NCBI GenBank assembly: GCA_964411125.1
Contig: CAYPJU010000020.1
Location: 1 to 64,000, forward strand
Reading direction: 5' to 3'
DNA: 64,000 bases
From: JBFIHF01 sp964411125
Lineage (GTDB): Bacteria; Myxococcota_A; Bradymonadia; Bradymonadales; Bradymonadaceae
Positions 20,240 to 29,290 of the stretch are shown here, one piece after another. Position 1 is the first letter of the stretch; every line of letters begins with the position of its first letter. The position numbers and the translations under genes were made by a program. The notes under the pieces are model-generated. The model ran no database searches, was not told where the DNA came from, and saw only the letters and a list, made by a program, of their open reading frames with translations.

Positions 20240-22381
20240 TCAATGTTCCGGCGAGCGCGGTTGTGCCCGTCGTTCGAAGAAGTCCCAGATCAGCTCGAAG
20301 TACGCAAAGTTCGGCGTCGACGCTGCGACGCATTCGGGGTTCGTCGTCAGCACGTCCTGCTGGCTCCACCGTCTACCCCCGCGCAGCACTTCGCAGGTCT
20401 CGAGTGGTGTCTCGCAGTCCCACCGGGTGCAGGTCGCGCCCTCCCATTGCACAATGGTGCCATCGGCACACTTCATCGCGCTACGCCACAGGTCCCACTC
20501 GGACCGGGCCAGGGCTCCCGGCGCGCGGTCCGCGTCGGAGAGCGGGCGAATCAGGCGAAAGGGCAAGCCGTTTCGTTTTTCGCAACTGAGCCCGCCCTGC
20601 GCCGGAAAGATCGGGTTGTCGCGCGCCTCGATGCGTAGCAGGGGTGCCCCGGGGTTCACGGCTTCCTTCGAAGTCAGCGAGATCCGGTCGTGCGCGATGA
20701 CGATGGCCGAGAACGCCCCAGGTGACTGCAACTGCTTGAGCAGGCGCGTCCCGTACTCGTACGCGATGGCGAACCGGAAGCGGAGGTCGATGCAGTGGTT
20801 CGCTTCGGCCGTCTCGAACTCGTCGAGTGTCCCCGGCTGGCCGCCCCGCACGATCAGGTAGAGTCGGTGTCGCTCGGCGAATTCGCGGAACCCGGTGTGG
20901 TCCAGTGCCGTCAGGAGCGTCTGGTCCTCGCGGGGGCGAAGGTAGACGAGGGGGCGCGGTTCGTCGGCGACGATCGTACTCGGTACGTACATCAGCACAC
21001 CATCCTCGGTGAGGCCTGGCTTCGGCTCGTACCCCTCGCATCCGGCGCTCGGCCGGGGCTTCCCGGTCGCCAGGGCGTTCACCGGCGCGTCGGGCTCGCC
21101 CATGTCAGTGCCTGTGTCGAGCCGTGCTTGTCCTGAATCGACGGCTTCGGCTTCCGGGGGTTCGACGGCCTCGGGCTCGGCGCTCGGGGGCGGGATGGCG
21201 AGCGCGGCGCTCGGACTCGCAGGATCGGGGAGGGGCTCTTCGTCGTCGAGCGCGAGAATGGCTATGAGTCCGAGGACCATTGTCAAAAGCAGCCCTCCGG
21301 CTGCGGCGGAGGCCATCCTGCGGGCCACCGTGGGCGTCTGGGCCCCGTTCGACTTCGAGGGTCGCCGCTTCTTCGTGCGCGCCGGGGCGAGCGTGCGTTC
21401 GATCTCTTCGAGTTGAAGCGAAACGTCGTTTGATGCGCCGAGCCCTTCCAGTTTCGCGACGACACTGCGCGGTCGCACGCCGGGATCGATCGACAGCATC
21501 TGGGCGACGAGTGCCTGCACGGGCTCGGGCACCTCCCGCCCGGCGGGGACGACGTCGTTCACTCGAGGGGGGACGACGCGCTGCTTGGCGACGAGCAGCC
21601 CGATCGGTGAGCCTTCCTGTTCCAGGGGCAGTCGGCCCGTGAGCATCTCGAACATCACCGCACCGAGCGAATAGACGTCCGCGGGCGGCCCGACGCGGGG
21701 GCCGAGACCCTGCTCGGGAGCCATGAAGTGAGGAGTTCCGAAGACGAAGCCCTCCTCGGTCAGCGTGCGGTAGGCGGCATCGGCCGAGCGGGCGAGCCCG
21801 AAGTCGAGCAGGACGGGGCGGAGATCGTCAGGCGGCCCGACCATCATGATGTTCTCGGGCTTGATGTCTCGGTGGACCACACCTTGGAGGTGCGCGAACT
21901 CCATCGCCTCGGCAATCGGGCGTGCGATCCGAAGCGCCGTCTCCCAGTCCAGCGGTCCGCGTTCGACGAGGTCGCTCAACGGAACGCCGTCGACGTACTC
22001 CATCACGAGAAAGGCCCCGTCGAGGGCGGCGTCGTGCCCGAAGTCGAGGAGCCTCACGATCCCGGGGTGCTCCAACGAGGCGACGAGCCGGGCTTCGCGC
22101 TCGAAGCGGGCTTCGTCGCCGGTGGCATCCCGGAGCATCTTCAGGGCGACGCGGGCCCCATCGCTCATGCGGCGCGCGCTGAAGACGATCCCCATTCCCC
22201 CGCGACCCAGGACGGAGACGAGCTCGTAGCGGCCGGCCACGGTACGTCCCAGCAGCGGGTTGTTGGGGTCGGTCGAGTTCAAAAGAGCTCGCTGGAGGTG
22301 GCCGGGAAGCTGACGTGACCCGTTTGCGCCGGGCGGAACAGCTCGACGCTTCGAATCGATCGCGGGAGACTTCGACCCCAC
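20240..22381 (-). CDS. Receptor Ser/Thr kinase 2 with inactive PHB-depolymerase-like ectodomain
   Basis: 713 residues from a GTG at 22381; the kinase proper begins near residue 50, so a later TTG (Leu34) is possible. Kinase motifs: GRGGMGIVF, HRDIKPEN (170-176), DFGLA and FMAPEQ. The transmembrane helix is at about 359-379. The ectodomain (448-705) is collinear with those of its two neighbours: YVPSTIVADEPRPLV, GFREFAERHR, CIDLRFRFAIA, ARDNPIFPAQGG. The elbow is AYEYG (Glu542 instead of Ser) and the His motif is GGRRWS. It is the most diverged of the three. It starts 1 bp after the stop of kinase 3. Confidence 0.8.
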   Translation of the reverse strand: MGSKSPAIDSKRRAVPPGANGSRQLPGHLQRALLNSTDPNNPLLGRTVAGRYELVSVLGRGGMGIVFSARRMSDGARVALKMLRDATGDEARFEREARLVASLEHPGIVRLLDFGHDAALDGAFLVMEYVDGVPLSDLVERGPLDWETALRIARPIAEAMEFAHLQGVVHRDIKPENIMMVGPPDDLRPVLLDFGLARSADAAYRTLTEEGFVFGTPHFMAPEQGLGPRVGPPADVYSLGAVMFEMLTGRLPLEQEGSPIGLLVAKQRVVPPRVNDVVPAGREVPEPVQALVAQMLSIDPGVRPRSVVAKLEGLGASNDVSLQLEEIERTLAPARTKKRRPSKSNGAQTPTVARRMASAAAGGLLLTMVLGLIAILALDDEEPLPDPASPSAALAIPPPSAEPEAVEPPEAEAVDSGQARLDTGTDMGEPDAPVNALATGKPRPSAGCEGYEPKPGLTEDGVLMYVPSTIVADEPRPLVYLRPREDQTLLTALDHTGFREFAERHRLYLIVRGGQPGTLDEFETAEANHCIDLRFRFAIAYEYGTRLLKQLQSPGAFSAIVIAHDRISLTSKEAVNPGAPLLRIEARDNPIFPAQGGLSCEKRNGLPFRLIRPLSDADRAPGALARSEWDLWRSAMKCADGTIVQWEGATCTRWDCETPLETCEVLRGGRRWSQQDVLTTNPECVAASTPNFAYFELIWDFFERRAQPRSPEH

Positions 22382-22382
22382 A

Positions 22383-24431
22383 TTACAACGGTCTGCCGCT
22401 CGCCTGAAAGAACGACCAGACGGTGTCGAGGTAGGGGAACTTCGTGACGGGATCGTTGTAGCACTGCGGAAAATAAGGAACTCGGTGTTCGCCGGGCAGC
22501 CGCCGGTCTGCGTCGACGCGGCACCACACGAAGGGACTCACGTCGCAGTCCCACGTCACGCACCGGCCTTCTTCGTGGTCGAAGAATATGCGCTCGGGCG
22601 AACGGCACCGGTGGCCCCGAATCCACTCGTCACGCTCGTCTGCCGCGGGGACGACCTGCCGGCCATGCAGGGGGGGCTCGGGGCGGCTGCAGCCTGGCAT
22701 GAAGCCTCCCGCTTCGAGCGCCCGCGTGTTCCGGAAGCCGTATAGGTGAATGTGGGGAATCGCCGTGGGGGGAACGATGTGGTCGTCCCGTTGGTTGCGA
22801 GAGTTGTTGATCGTCGCGATGCCGCTGAACTCGATGTCGCGGGCGAGCTTCATGATGCCGTGGGTGCCACGGCCGACCCCGATCCCCCAGCGCCGCCCGA
22901 GGTCGACGCAGTAGTTTTGGGCGACGTGCTCCAGCGACGCGATCGCGGTGTCGCGCAGGGGGGGGTAGGAGACGTCTCCGTAGGACTGCGTGATGAGCAC
23001 GAGGGTGCGGTGGGTGTCCGCGAACTCGGCGAACCCGACGTCCTTCAGCATGTACGCGGGAGTGGCGCCCCTTCGCGCCACGACGAACGTGATCGGTAAG
23101 GGGACGGCGGGATCGTAGTTCCGGGGTACGTAGAGCCCGAAGGCGCTCGGGTCGTCGTGTCGCGTTCGGAGCGGGTGGTCGGGGTCAGCGGCGAACCCAC
23201 AGCCGTCGCTGGGCCGCGGAACGTACGCGGGAGGGGCCGACGCGTCCTCTCCGGCGTCGACGTCACGGTCCAAAACCGCGGCGTCCGACGTCCCGTGCAG
23301 CTCGGGGTCGGGTGGCGGGGGGATCGAAGGGGTCGATGGCGGGTGTTCGCGCGGCACGGTCTCCGGTGGCGCAGCAGAATCTCCGTCGGGCCACAGGACC
23401 CAGACCCCCACCAGGAACATCCCTGCGAGGACGATGATCACGGGTAGGAGGAGCAGGGAGTTCGCGGCGCGCGAGGGGCCGGCAGCCGCCGGCTTCACCC
23501 TCGGGTTGCGCTCGCGGGGTTGGGCGGTCCCTTCACGCAGGGTCAGCAACCGGTCGGCGCCCAGCGTCAGGGTCGGATTGGGGTTCGCCACCAGCGCCCC
23601 CGCCCGACGAGAGATTTCGGCAGCGGTCGGTCGGGCGCTCGGGTCGACCGCGAGCATCGCAGCCACCAGTTCGTCGAGCGCGGGCGGGAAATCGGTCTCG
23701 GCCAGCCCTCGAACCTCGCTGACGCGGGGCGGTCGCTCGTGCTGCTTGGCGAGCATCACCTGCATCGCCGAGCCGCTCGATGCGAACGGTGGCTCGCCGC
23801 ACAGCGCTTCGTAGAGCGTGGCCCCGAGCGCCCAGACGTCGGCGGGCGGTCCGACCCGGGCCCGCTTCGCCTGTTCGGGCGCCATGTAGTACGGGGTGCC
23901 GAGGATCGCGCCCTCCGCCGTCAGCGTGTGGTACTCGGCTTCGCTCGATCGCGCGATCCCGAAATCGATCAAGACGGGGCGGAGGTCGCCCGCCGCGCCG
24001 ACGAGGACGATGTTGTCCGGTTTCACGTCGCGATGGGTGATCCCGGCGATGTGCGCTGCATCGAGCGCGTCGGCGATCCGCTCGATCACGTACAGGCATG
24101 TCTTCCACGGCAGCGGTGCCCGCGACAGCGCGTCGAAAAACGACTCTCCGTCGATGTACTCCATCACGAGGTATGCGAGGCCGTGCGCGGGGTCGTGCCC
24201 GAAGTCGAAGACGTCGACGATGTTGGGGTGATGCAGCCCGGCTGCGAGCCGGGCCTCGCGTTCGAAGCGAGCGTCGGGGCCGTCCGTCTTCGTCACTTTC
24301 AGCGCGACCGGGCGTCCGTCGAGCGTGCGGGCGAGGTACACGGCCCCCATCCCGCCTTCACCGAGGAGACGCTCTACGCGGTAACGACCGGCGAAGGTCG
24401 CCCCGACGAGCTGAGGAGGAGAGAAGCTCAT
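22383..24431 (-). CDS. Receptor Ser/Thr kinase 3 with inactive PHB-depolymerase-like ectodomain
   Basis: 682 residues. Kinase domain about 15-280 (GEGGMGAVY, HRDVKPDN, DFGIA, YMAPEQ); transmembrane helix about 324-346; Pro/Asp linker; ectodomain 409-680. The ectodomain repeats the scaffold: YVPRNYDPAVPLPITFV, GFAEFADTHR, CVDLGRRWGIG, then FVWCRVDADRRLPGE. The elbow is GVGRG (Gly520 for Ser) and the catalytic His is missing (ADRRLPG, 641-647). At least ten Cys residues in the ectodomain suggest disulfides outside the cytoplasm. It begins 27 bp after the TSP3 protein gene and is the first of three tandem kinase paralogues. Confidence 0.85.
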   Translation of the reverse strand: MSFSPPQLVGATFAGRYRVERLLGEGGMGAVYLARTLDGRPVALKVTKTDGPDARFEREARLAAGLHHPNIVDVFDFGHDPAHGLAYLVMEYIDGESFFDALSRAPLPWKTCLYVIERIADALDAAHIAGITHRDVKPDNIVLVGAAGDLRPVLIDFGIARSSEAEYHTLTAEGAILGTPYYMAPEQAKRARVGPPADVWALGATLYEALCGEPPFASSGSAMQVMLAKQHERPPRVSEVRGLAETDFPPALDELVAAMLAVDPSARPTAAEISRRAGALVANPNPTLTLGADRLLTLREGTAQPRERNPRVKPAAAGPSRAANSLLLLPVIIVLAGMFLVGVWVLWPDGDSAAPPETVPREHPPSTPSIPPPPDPELHGTSDAAVLDRDVDAGEDASAPPAYVPRPSDGCGFAADPDHPLRTRHDDPSAFGLYVPRNYDPAVPLPITFVVARRGATPAYMLKDVGFAEFADTHRTLVLITQSYGDVSYPPLRDTAIASLEHVAQNYCVDLGRRWGIGVGRGTHGIMKLARDIEFSGIATINNSRNQRDDHIVPPTAIPHIHLYGFRNTRALEAGGFMPGCSRPEPPLHGRQVVPAADERDEWIRGHRCRSPERIFFDHEEGRCVTWDCDVSPFVWCRVDADRRLPGEHRVPYFPQCYNDPVTKFPYLDTVWSFFQASGRPL

Positions 24432-24458
24432 GGAGAATGCGCGGCGACCCCGGGGGAC

Positions 24459-27400
24459 TCAGCGCCGACGTCGTCGCCGCCCGACGCCGAGGAGGGCGAG
24501 GAGGGCGAGGACGTAGGACCCGTCGAAGGAGCCCGAGCGTGCCGTCGAGCATGGCCCGCCCACGACGCGCAGCTCGGTCGGTTCGAAAGGATCGAGGTAG
24601 TCGGGAATCCCGTCCTTGTCCTCGTCACCGATCCCCTCGTCCGCGTCGAGGAGCCCGTCGTCGTCGGAATCGATGTCGCGGAAATCGGGGGTCCCGTCGA
24701 GGTCCGTGTCGACGGGGATCGATTCGAGCGACAGGTCGCCCGCCTCGGTCGTGTCGTCGATCCCGTCGCCGTCGGTGTCCGTGTCGCGGAAGTCGGGCAC
24801 GCCGTCTTCGTCGGTGTCGACCGGGATGGGGTCGTCGTTCGGGTTCTCGATCTCGAACGCGTCGGTGATCGTGTCGTCGTCGGAGTCGATGTCGATGTAG
24901 TCCGGATCGCCGTCTTCGTCGGTGTCGACGGGGTCGGTCTCGAGCGCCACGTCGCCTGCCTCTTCCGCGTCGATGAGGCCGTCGTCGTCAGAGTCGAGAT
25001 CGAGGTAGTCGGGCGTTCCGTCTTCGTCGGTGTCGCGCGGCGTCGACGGCATGACGCCCGCTTCGAACTCGTCGGAGATCGTGTCGTCGTCGGAGTCGAC
25101 GTCGAGGTAGTCGGGGGTGTCGTCCCCGTCGGAGTCGATCGGCGCGGTGTCGAGGTCGTCGTCCCCCGCTTCGACCGCGTCGGGGATGCCGTCGCCGTCG
25201 GAGTCGAGGTCACGCAGGTTCGGAGTTCCGTCCTCGTCGGGGTCGCCGTCTCCTTCCTCCTCGTCGGAGATCCCGTCGCCGTCGGTGTCGTCTTCGCAGC
25301 GGTCGCCGACACCGTCGTTGTCGCTGTCGATCTGGTTGCCGTTGGCGACGAAGGGGCAGTTGTCCACGTCGTCGGGGATCGTGTCCGCGTCGTCGTCCTC
25401 GTCGCACGCAGCGCCGGTCCCGTCCCGGTCGAGGTCGTCCTGCGATTCGTTCGGGACGAGCGGGCAGTTGTCGGCGGAGTCGACCACGCCGTCGTCGTCG
25501 TCGTCGTCGTCACAGGCGTCGCCGAGTCCGTCGCCGTCGAGATCGGCCTGGTCGGGGTTGGGGGTCATGAGGCAGTTGTCGTCGCAGCCGGACACCTCCA
25601 TGTCGGCACAGACGGTATCGCCGACCGTTCCCGAACCGTCCCCGTCATCGGGAACGCCGTCGACGTCGAAGTCGCCGGAACAGGCGTCGCCGACGCCGTC
25701 CTGGTCGGAGTCCGTCTGCGGGGTGTTGGGGACGAACGGACAGTTGTCGACGTCGTCGAGGATCGCGTCGTCGTCGTCGTCGGGGTCGCATGGGTCCCCC
25801 TGGCCGTCCATGTCGTTGTCGTTCTGATCGATGTCGGCGACGAGCGGGCAGTTGTCGACGCCATCGAGGATGCCGTCGTCGTCGTCGTCGTCGTCACACT
25901 CGTTGCCGTCTCCGTCGACGTCGGTGTCGAGCTGCGCGGGGTTGGCGGCGAGCGGGCAGTTGTCGACGTCGTCGAGCACTCCGTCGCCGTCGTCGTCGTC
26001 GTCGCAAGCGTCACCGCGCCCGTCGTTGTCGAGGTTCTCCTGGCCGGCGTTCTGGACGAGGACGCAGTTGTCCGTGTCGTCGTTGACGCCGTCGTCGTCG
26101 TCGTCGAAGTCGCAGGCATCCCCCTGCATGTCGCCGTCGGTGTCGAGCTGCGCCGGGTTCGGGTCGTTGGGGCAGTTGTCGAGTGCGTCGGCGACGCCAT
26201 CGGAATCGGCATCGCCGTCGCAGGCGTCCCCGACCCCGTTGTTGTCCTGGTCCGCCTGGCCGGGGTTGGCGACGAACGGGCAGTTGTCGGCTGTGTCGAG
26301 GACACCGTCGTTATCGTCGTCGTCGTCGCACGCGTTGCCGAGCCCGTCGCCGTCTTGATCCTCCTGGTCGGCGTTCGAGATCCGCGGGCAGTTGTCGACC
26401 GCGTCGTCGGCGCCGTCGTTGTCGTCGTCGTCGTCGCAGACGTCGCCGAGCCCGTCTCCGTCGAGGTTCTCCTGCCCGGCGTTCGAATCGGTGGGGCAGT
26501 TGTCGGTCGCGTCGGGGGCGCCGTCGCCGTCGTCGTCGGGATCGCAGACGTCGCCGAGGGCGTCACCGTCGAGGTTCTCCTGCCCGGGGTTTGCGTCGAC
26601 CGGGCAGTTGTCGGACGTGTCGGCGATGCCATCGCCGTCGTCGTCGGAGTCGCAGGCGTCGCCGAGTCCGTCTCCATCGAGGTCGGCCTGGTTTGCGTTC
26701 GAGACGCCGGGGCAGTTGTCGGTGAGATCGGATACACCGTCGCCGTCGCTGTCCGGTTCGAAGCATCCCGTCGCGTCGCATGCGATGGGATCGCTGCGTA
26801 GCTGCGAGATGGTTCCGCCGGCACCGACGAGGTCGTCGTTCATCGTGGACGCGGTGTTGCCCGTTCCGAAGACGACCCGGAAGGGATCGCCGGGCTGCAG
26901 GCCGACACTCGCCAGCGCCGTCCAGGAGACGGCCCAGTCGAGGAATGCGTCGGCGCCGCCGCCGAACATCGACGTCGCGTTGGCGATCCGGGCGTTGGTG
27001 TCCGCCGCGAAGGTCTGCACCTGCGATTCCGCCGGGTCGGACGGCGAGCCCGAGACGGTCTGCATCGTGTTGTTCCAGACGATGACGAGCTCGGGGTTTC
27101 CACCGTCGAGCGACACGAGCGCTTCGTAGTCGGCGGGGTCCTGGTCGAGGTCGAAGACGGCGCCCCACGCGTGGCTCCGCAGCGACGGACCCTGGGCTGG
27201 GGAGGAGTCGAGCCGAATCCGGAAGTAGACCCATGTGGCGTCGGCGTGCATGAACGCCGCGGGTTGCGCGGCGGAGCCGACGGCGTCTCGCCATCCGGAG
27301 CTGTCACCGGCGAGGTCGCTGACGGCGACCTGGTTCTGCTTGACGGAGTACCACGTCGCATCGCCCGGGAACGTCTGCGCCGTCGCGTCGGACATACCGA

Positions 27401-27464
27401 GGGTCGCCGTGGCCACGAAGAGCACGACCGCGATCGGGTGAGCACATCGAATTCGTCGCATCAT
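24459..27464 (-). CDS. TSP3-repeat surface protein with MYXO-CTERM-like tail
   Basis: 1001 residues. A signal peptide (to about ATA-QTF) is followed by a beta-rich domain at about 33-240 that resembles carbohydrate-binding or DOMON-like modules. About fifteen Asp-rich TSP3 calcium repeats (DNCPxxxNxxQxDxDxDGxGDACD) follow, then a second series of DTDEDGTPDYLDLDSDDD repeats. The C-terminus has Cys, a hydrophobic helix (YVLALLALLGV) and six Arg, the layout of MYXO-CTERM/GlyGly-CTERM sorting tails. That suggests processing and surface display. It overlaps the upstream OmpA gene by ATGA and is cotranscribed with the three receptor kinases. Confidence 0.85.
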   Translation of the reverse strand: MMRRIRCAHPIAVVLFVATATLGMSDATAQTFPGDATWYSVKQNQVAVSDLAGDSSGWRDAVGSAAQPAAFMHADATWVYFRIRLDSSPAQGPSLRSHAWGAVFDLDQDPADYEALVSLDGGNPELVIVWNNTMQTVSGSPSDPAESQVQTFAADTNARIANATSMFGGGADAFLDWAVSWTALASVGLQPGDPFRVVFGTGNTASTMNDDLVGAGGTISQLRSDPIACDATGCFEPDSDGDGVSDLTDNCPGVSNANQADLDGDGLGDACDSDDDGDGIADTSDNCPVDANPGQENLDGDALGDVCDPDDDGDGAPDATDNCPTDSNAGQENLDGDGLGDVCDDDDDNDGADDAVDNCPRISNADQEDQDGDGLGNACDDDDDNDGVLDTADNCPFVANPGQADQDNNGVGDACDGDADSDGVADALDNCPNDPNPAQLDTDGDMQGDACDFDDDDDGVNDDTDNCVLVQNAGQENLDNDGRGDACDDDDDGDGVLDDVDNCPLAANPAQLDTDVDGDGNECDDDDDDDGILDGVDNCPLVADIDQNDNDMDGQGDPCDPDDDDDAILDDVDNCPFVPNTPQTDSDQDGVGDACSGDFDVDGVPDDGDGSGTVGDTVCADMEVSGCDDNCLMTPNPDQADLDGDGLGDACDDDDDDDGVVDSADNCPLVPNESQDDLDRDGTGAACDEDDDADTIPDDVDNCPFVANGNQIDSDNDGVGDRCEDDTDGDGISDEEEGDGDPDEDGTPNLRDLDSDGDGIPDAVEAGDDDLDTAPIDSDGDDTPDYLDVDSDDDTISDEFEAGVMPSTPRDTDEDGTPDYLDLDSDDDGLIDAEEAGDVALETDPVDTDEDGDPDYIDIDSDDDTITDAFEIENPNDDPIPVDTDEDGVPDFRDTDTDGDGIDDTTEAGDLSLESIPVDTDLDGTPDFRDIDSDDDGLLDADEGIGDEDKDGIPDYLDPFEPTELRVVGGPCSTARSGSFDGSYVLALLALLGVGRRRRRR

Positions 27465-29290
27465 TCGGTCACGTCCTCTTCGTCGAAGTTGAACCCGCCC
27501 CCGTCTTCGGCGGCCGGTTCGCTCGATGTTTCGTCTTCTGCGTCGTCGGCGACCCCCCCGGGGACCATTCGTTCCAGGACGATGTGTGCCGTCTCACTCT
27601 CTCCGGCCTTTCCTTGCGCACGAATGCGCCCGCCGGAGAGCCCCTTGTCGAGCAGATACTGGCGTGCCGCTTCGGCCCGTGCCGACGCGGTCTCGCCGTC
27701 GGCCGCGGATACGTGCACGATCGCGCCGGTGTAGTCGCCGTGGTTCACGAGCGCCGAGGCCGCATGGTCGAGCGCCCGCTTGTCCGAAGACCGAAGGCGC
27801 GTGCCCGAAAACCGCAGCGGTTCCACGAAGGTGATGCCGGTTTCGGCGAGCACGATCTTCGAGCCGCCGCTGTCGGGGCAGCCGTCGCTGTCGTCGCTGT
27901 CGTTGTAGTCCTCGGGGACCGCGACGCACTGGTCGACGTCGTCGAGGATCCCGTCGAAGTCGTTGTCGAGGTCGGGGCACCCGTCGTCGTCGCGGAAGCC
28001 GTCGAAGTCCTCGGGGACGTTCGGGCACGCCTCGACGTGATCGAAGGCCCCGTCGCCGTCGCTGTCCTGCGCGGGACAGCCGCCGAGCTCGGCGGGCCCC
28101 GCCTGGGACATGCACGTGTCTTCGTCGTCGAGGAGGCCGTCGCCGTCGTTGTCGGGGTCGGGGCAGCCGTCGTCGTCTTCGAACCCGTCCTTGTCTTCGA
28201 GCGCATCGGGGCACTTGTCGCGATCGTCGGAGACGAAGTCCTGGTCGTTGTCGTAGTCGATGCAGCCGTCGCCGTCTTCGAAGCCGTCCATGTCTTCGGC
28301 CTCGTTCGGGCATGCGTCGTCGGCGTTCTTGATGCCGTCCCCGTCGGAGTCTTGCGAGAACTTCGGGAGCCATTCGACGCCCGCGATCACGCGGAAGTCG
28401 GGTGCACCGACGTCGCCGGAGAGACCTGCCCCCGCGCCGGCGGTCAGCAAGAATTGCTCGCTCGCTCGAAACCGCGCCGCGAGCTGGCCTTCCATCGGTT
28501 GTCCGGACGCGTTGGGGCCGGGGGTCAGCGGCTCGGCGGGGTCGCGTCCTTCGGTCGTCACGATGTGCCCGAACAGGCTCGCCACCGCGTCGAGGTTGTC
28601 GAGGACCGAGACCTCGCCGGCGACCGCCCAGCGGAACATGTCGTCGGAGACGTACGTGATGGCGACCCTGCGGGGACGGAACTGGTAGCCGGCGTTGCCG
28701 AGGATTCGAAGGCGGCCGCTCGTCCAATCGAGCGCGATGCGCGGCTCGGCGCGAAACGACCCTTCACCGGCGAACGATTCGCGCGAGCCGGTCGGCACAT
28801 AGAGCGGCGCCAGAAAGCCGATGCCGAGCCCGCCGATCCGGTAGATGTGCGCCCGCGGGACGACGCGTAGGTCACCGATCGCGCGGCCGCTGGTGTCGGG
28901 GAAGTCGCCAAAGCCGTCCGACGTCTGCACCAGCGACAGCGGCAGCACGAAGCCGAGCTCGAATCGATCCCACAAGCCAAGCGCAGCGGCGAGCTCGGCG
29001 CGCAGGTTGTCGTCGATCAGCTTGTTGGTGATCTCGTCGTTCGTCTGGACCTGCAGCGTGTCGTCGGAGAAGTGCATCGTCAGGCCCGCCGATACCACCA
29101 TGTGGCTCAGGGTGCCGCTCGAAGCGACGTTCAGCACGTTCTGCGTCTGTGCAGGCAGTGGCTCGAAGTGTTCCACCTGGAACGTCGCGTCGGAGCTGTA
29201 GGCCTGCTGCGCCGTCGCGTCGAACGCGATCAGCGAGAGCGCCGTCGCGGTGGCGATCGTCGCCCATCGGGCGGCTCGCGTCGATTTCAA
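27461..29290 (-). CDS. OmpA-like outer-membrane protein with TSP3 repeats, first gene of the kinase operon
   Basis: 609 residues from a TTG at 29290. That codon follows GGAGGAG by 4 bp and gives a clean signal peptide (cleavage near ATA-QQ); a TTG at 29323 would only add residues before it. Residues to about 310 look like a beta-barrel. TSP3 repeats follow (DGDGIKNADDACP, DGFEDDDGCPD and others), then a diverged OmpA-type domain (ITFVEPLRFSGTRLRSSDKRALDHAASAL). That domain lacks the usual GHTD motif, so peptidoglycan binding is uncertain. An acidic tail ends the protein. It is coupled by ATGA to the TSP3 surface protein. Confidence 0.8.
   Translation of the reverse strand: MKSTRAARWATIATATALSLIAFDATAQQAYSSDATFQVEHFEPLPAQTQNVLNVASSGTLSHMVVSAGLTMHFSDDTLQVQTNDEITNKLIDDNLRAELAAALGLWDRFELGFVLPLSLVQTSDGFGDFPDTSGRAIGDLRVVPRAHIYRIGGLGIGFLAPLYVPTGSRESFAGEGSFRAEPRIALDWTSGRLRILGNAGYQFRPRRVAITYVSDDMFRWAVAGEVSVLDNLDAVASLFGHIVTTEGRDPAEPLTPGPNASGQPMEGQLAARFRASEQFLLTAGAGAGLSGDVGAPDFRVIAGVEWLPKFSQDSDGDGIKNADDACPNEAEDMDGFEDGDGCIDYDNDQDFVSDDRDKCPDALEDKDGFEDDDGCPDPDNDGDGLLDDEDTCMSQAGPAELGGCPAQDSDGDGAFDHVEACPNVPEDFDGFRDDDGCPDLDNDFDGILDDVDQCVAVPEDYNDSDDSDGCPDSGGSKIVLAETGITFVEPLRFSGTRLRSSDKRALDHAASALVNHGDYTGAIVHVSAADGETASARAEAARQYLLDKGLSGGRIRAQGKAGESETAHIVLERMVPGGVADDAEDETSSEPAAEDGGGFNFDEEDVTE

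Noticed and set aside
24640..26760. Possible CRISPR-like or satellite array from regular repeats
   Set aside because: The spacing follows coding TSP3 repeats in frame, units vary in sequence, and there are no unique spacers.
23520..26801. 1093-codon plus-strand frame across kinase 3 and the TSP3 gene
   Set aside because: Its Val/Asp repeat is the mirror of the Asp-rich TSP3 repeats; the minus-strand reading has signal peptide, TSP3 motifs and sorting tail.
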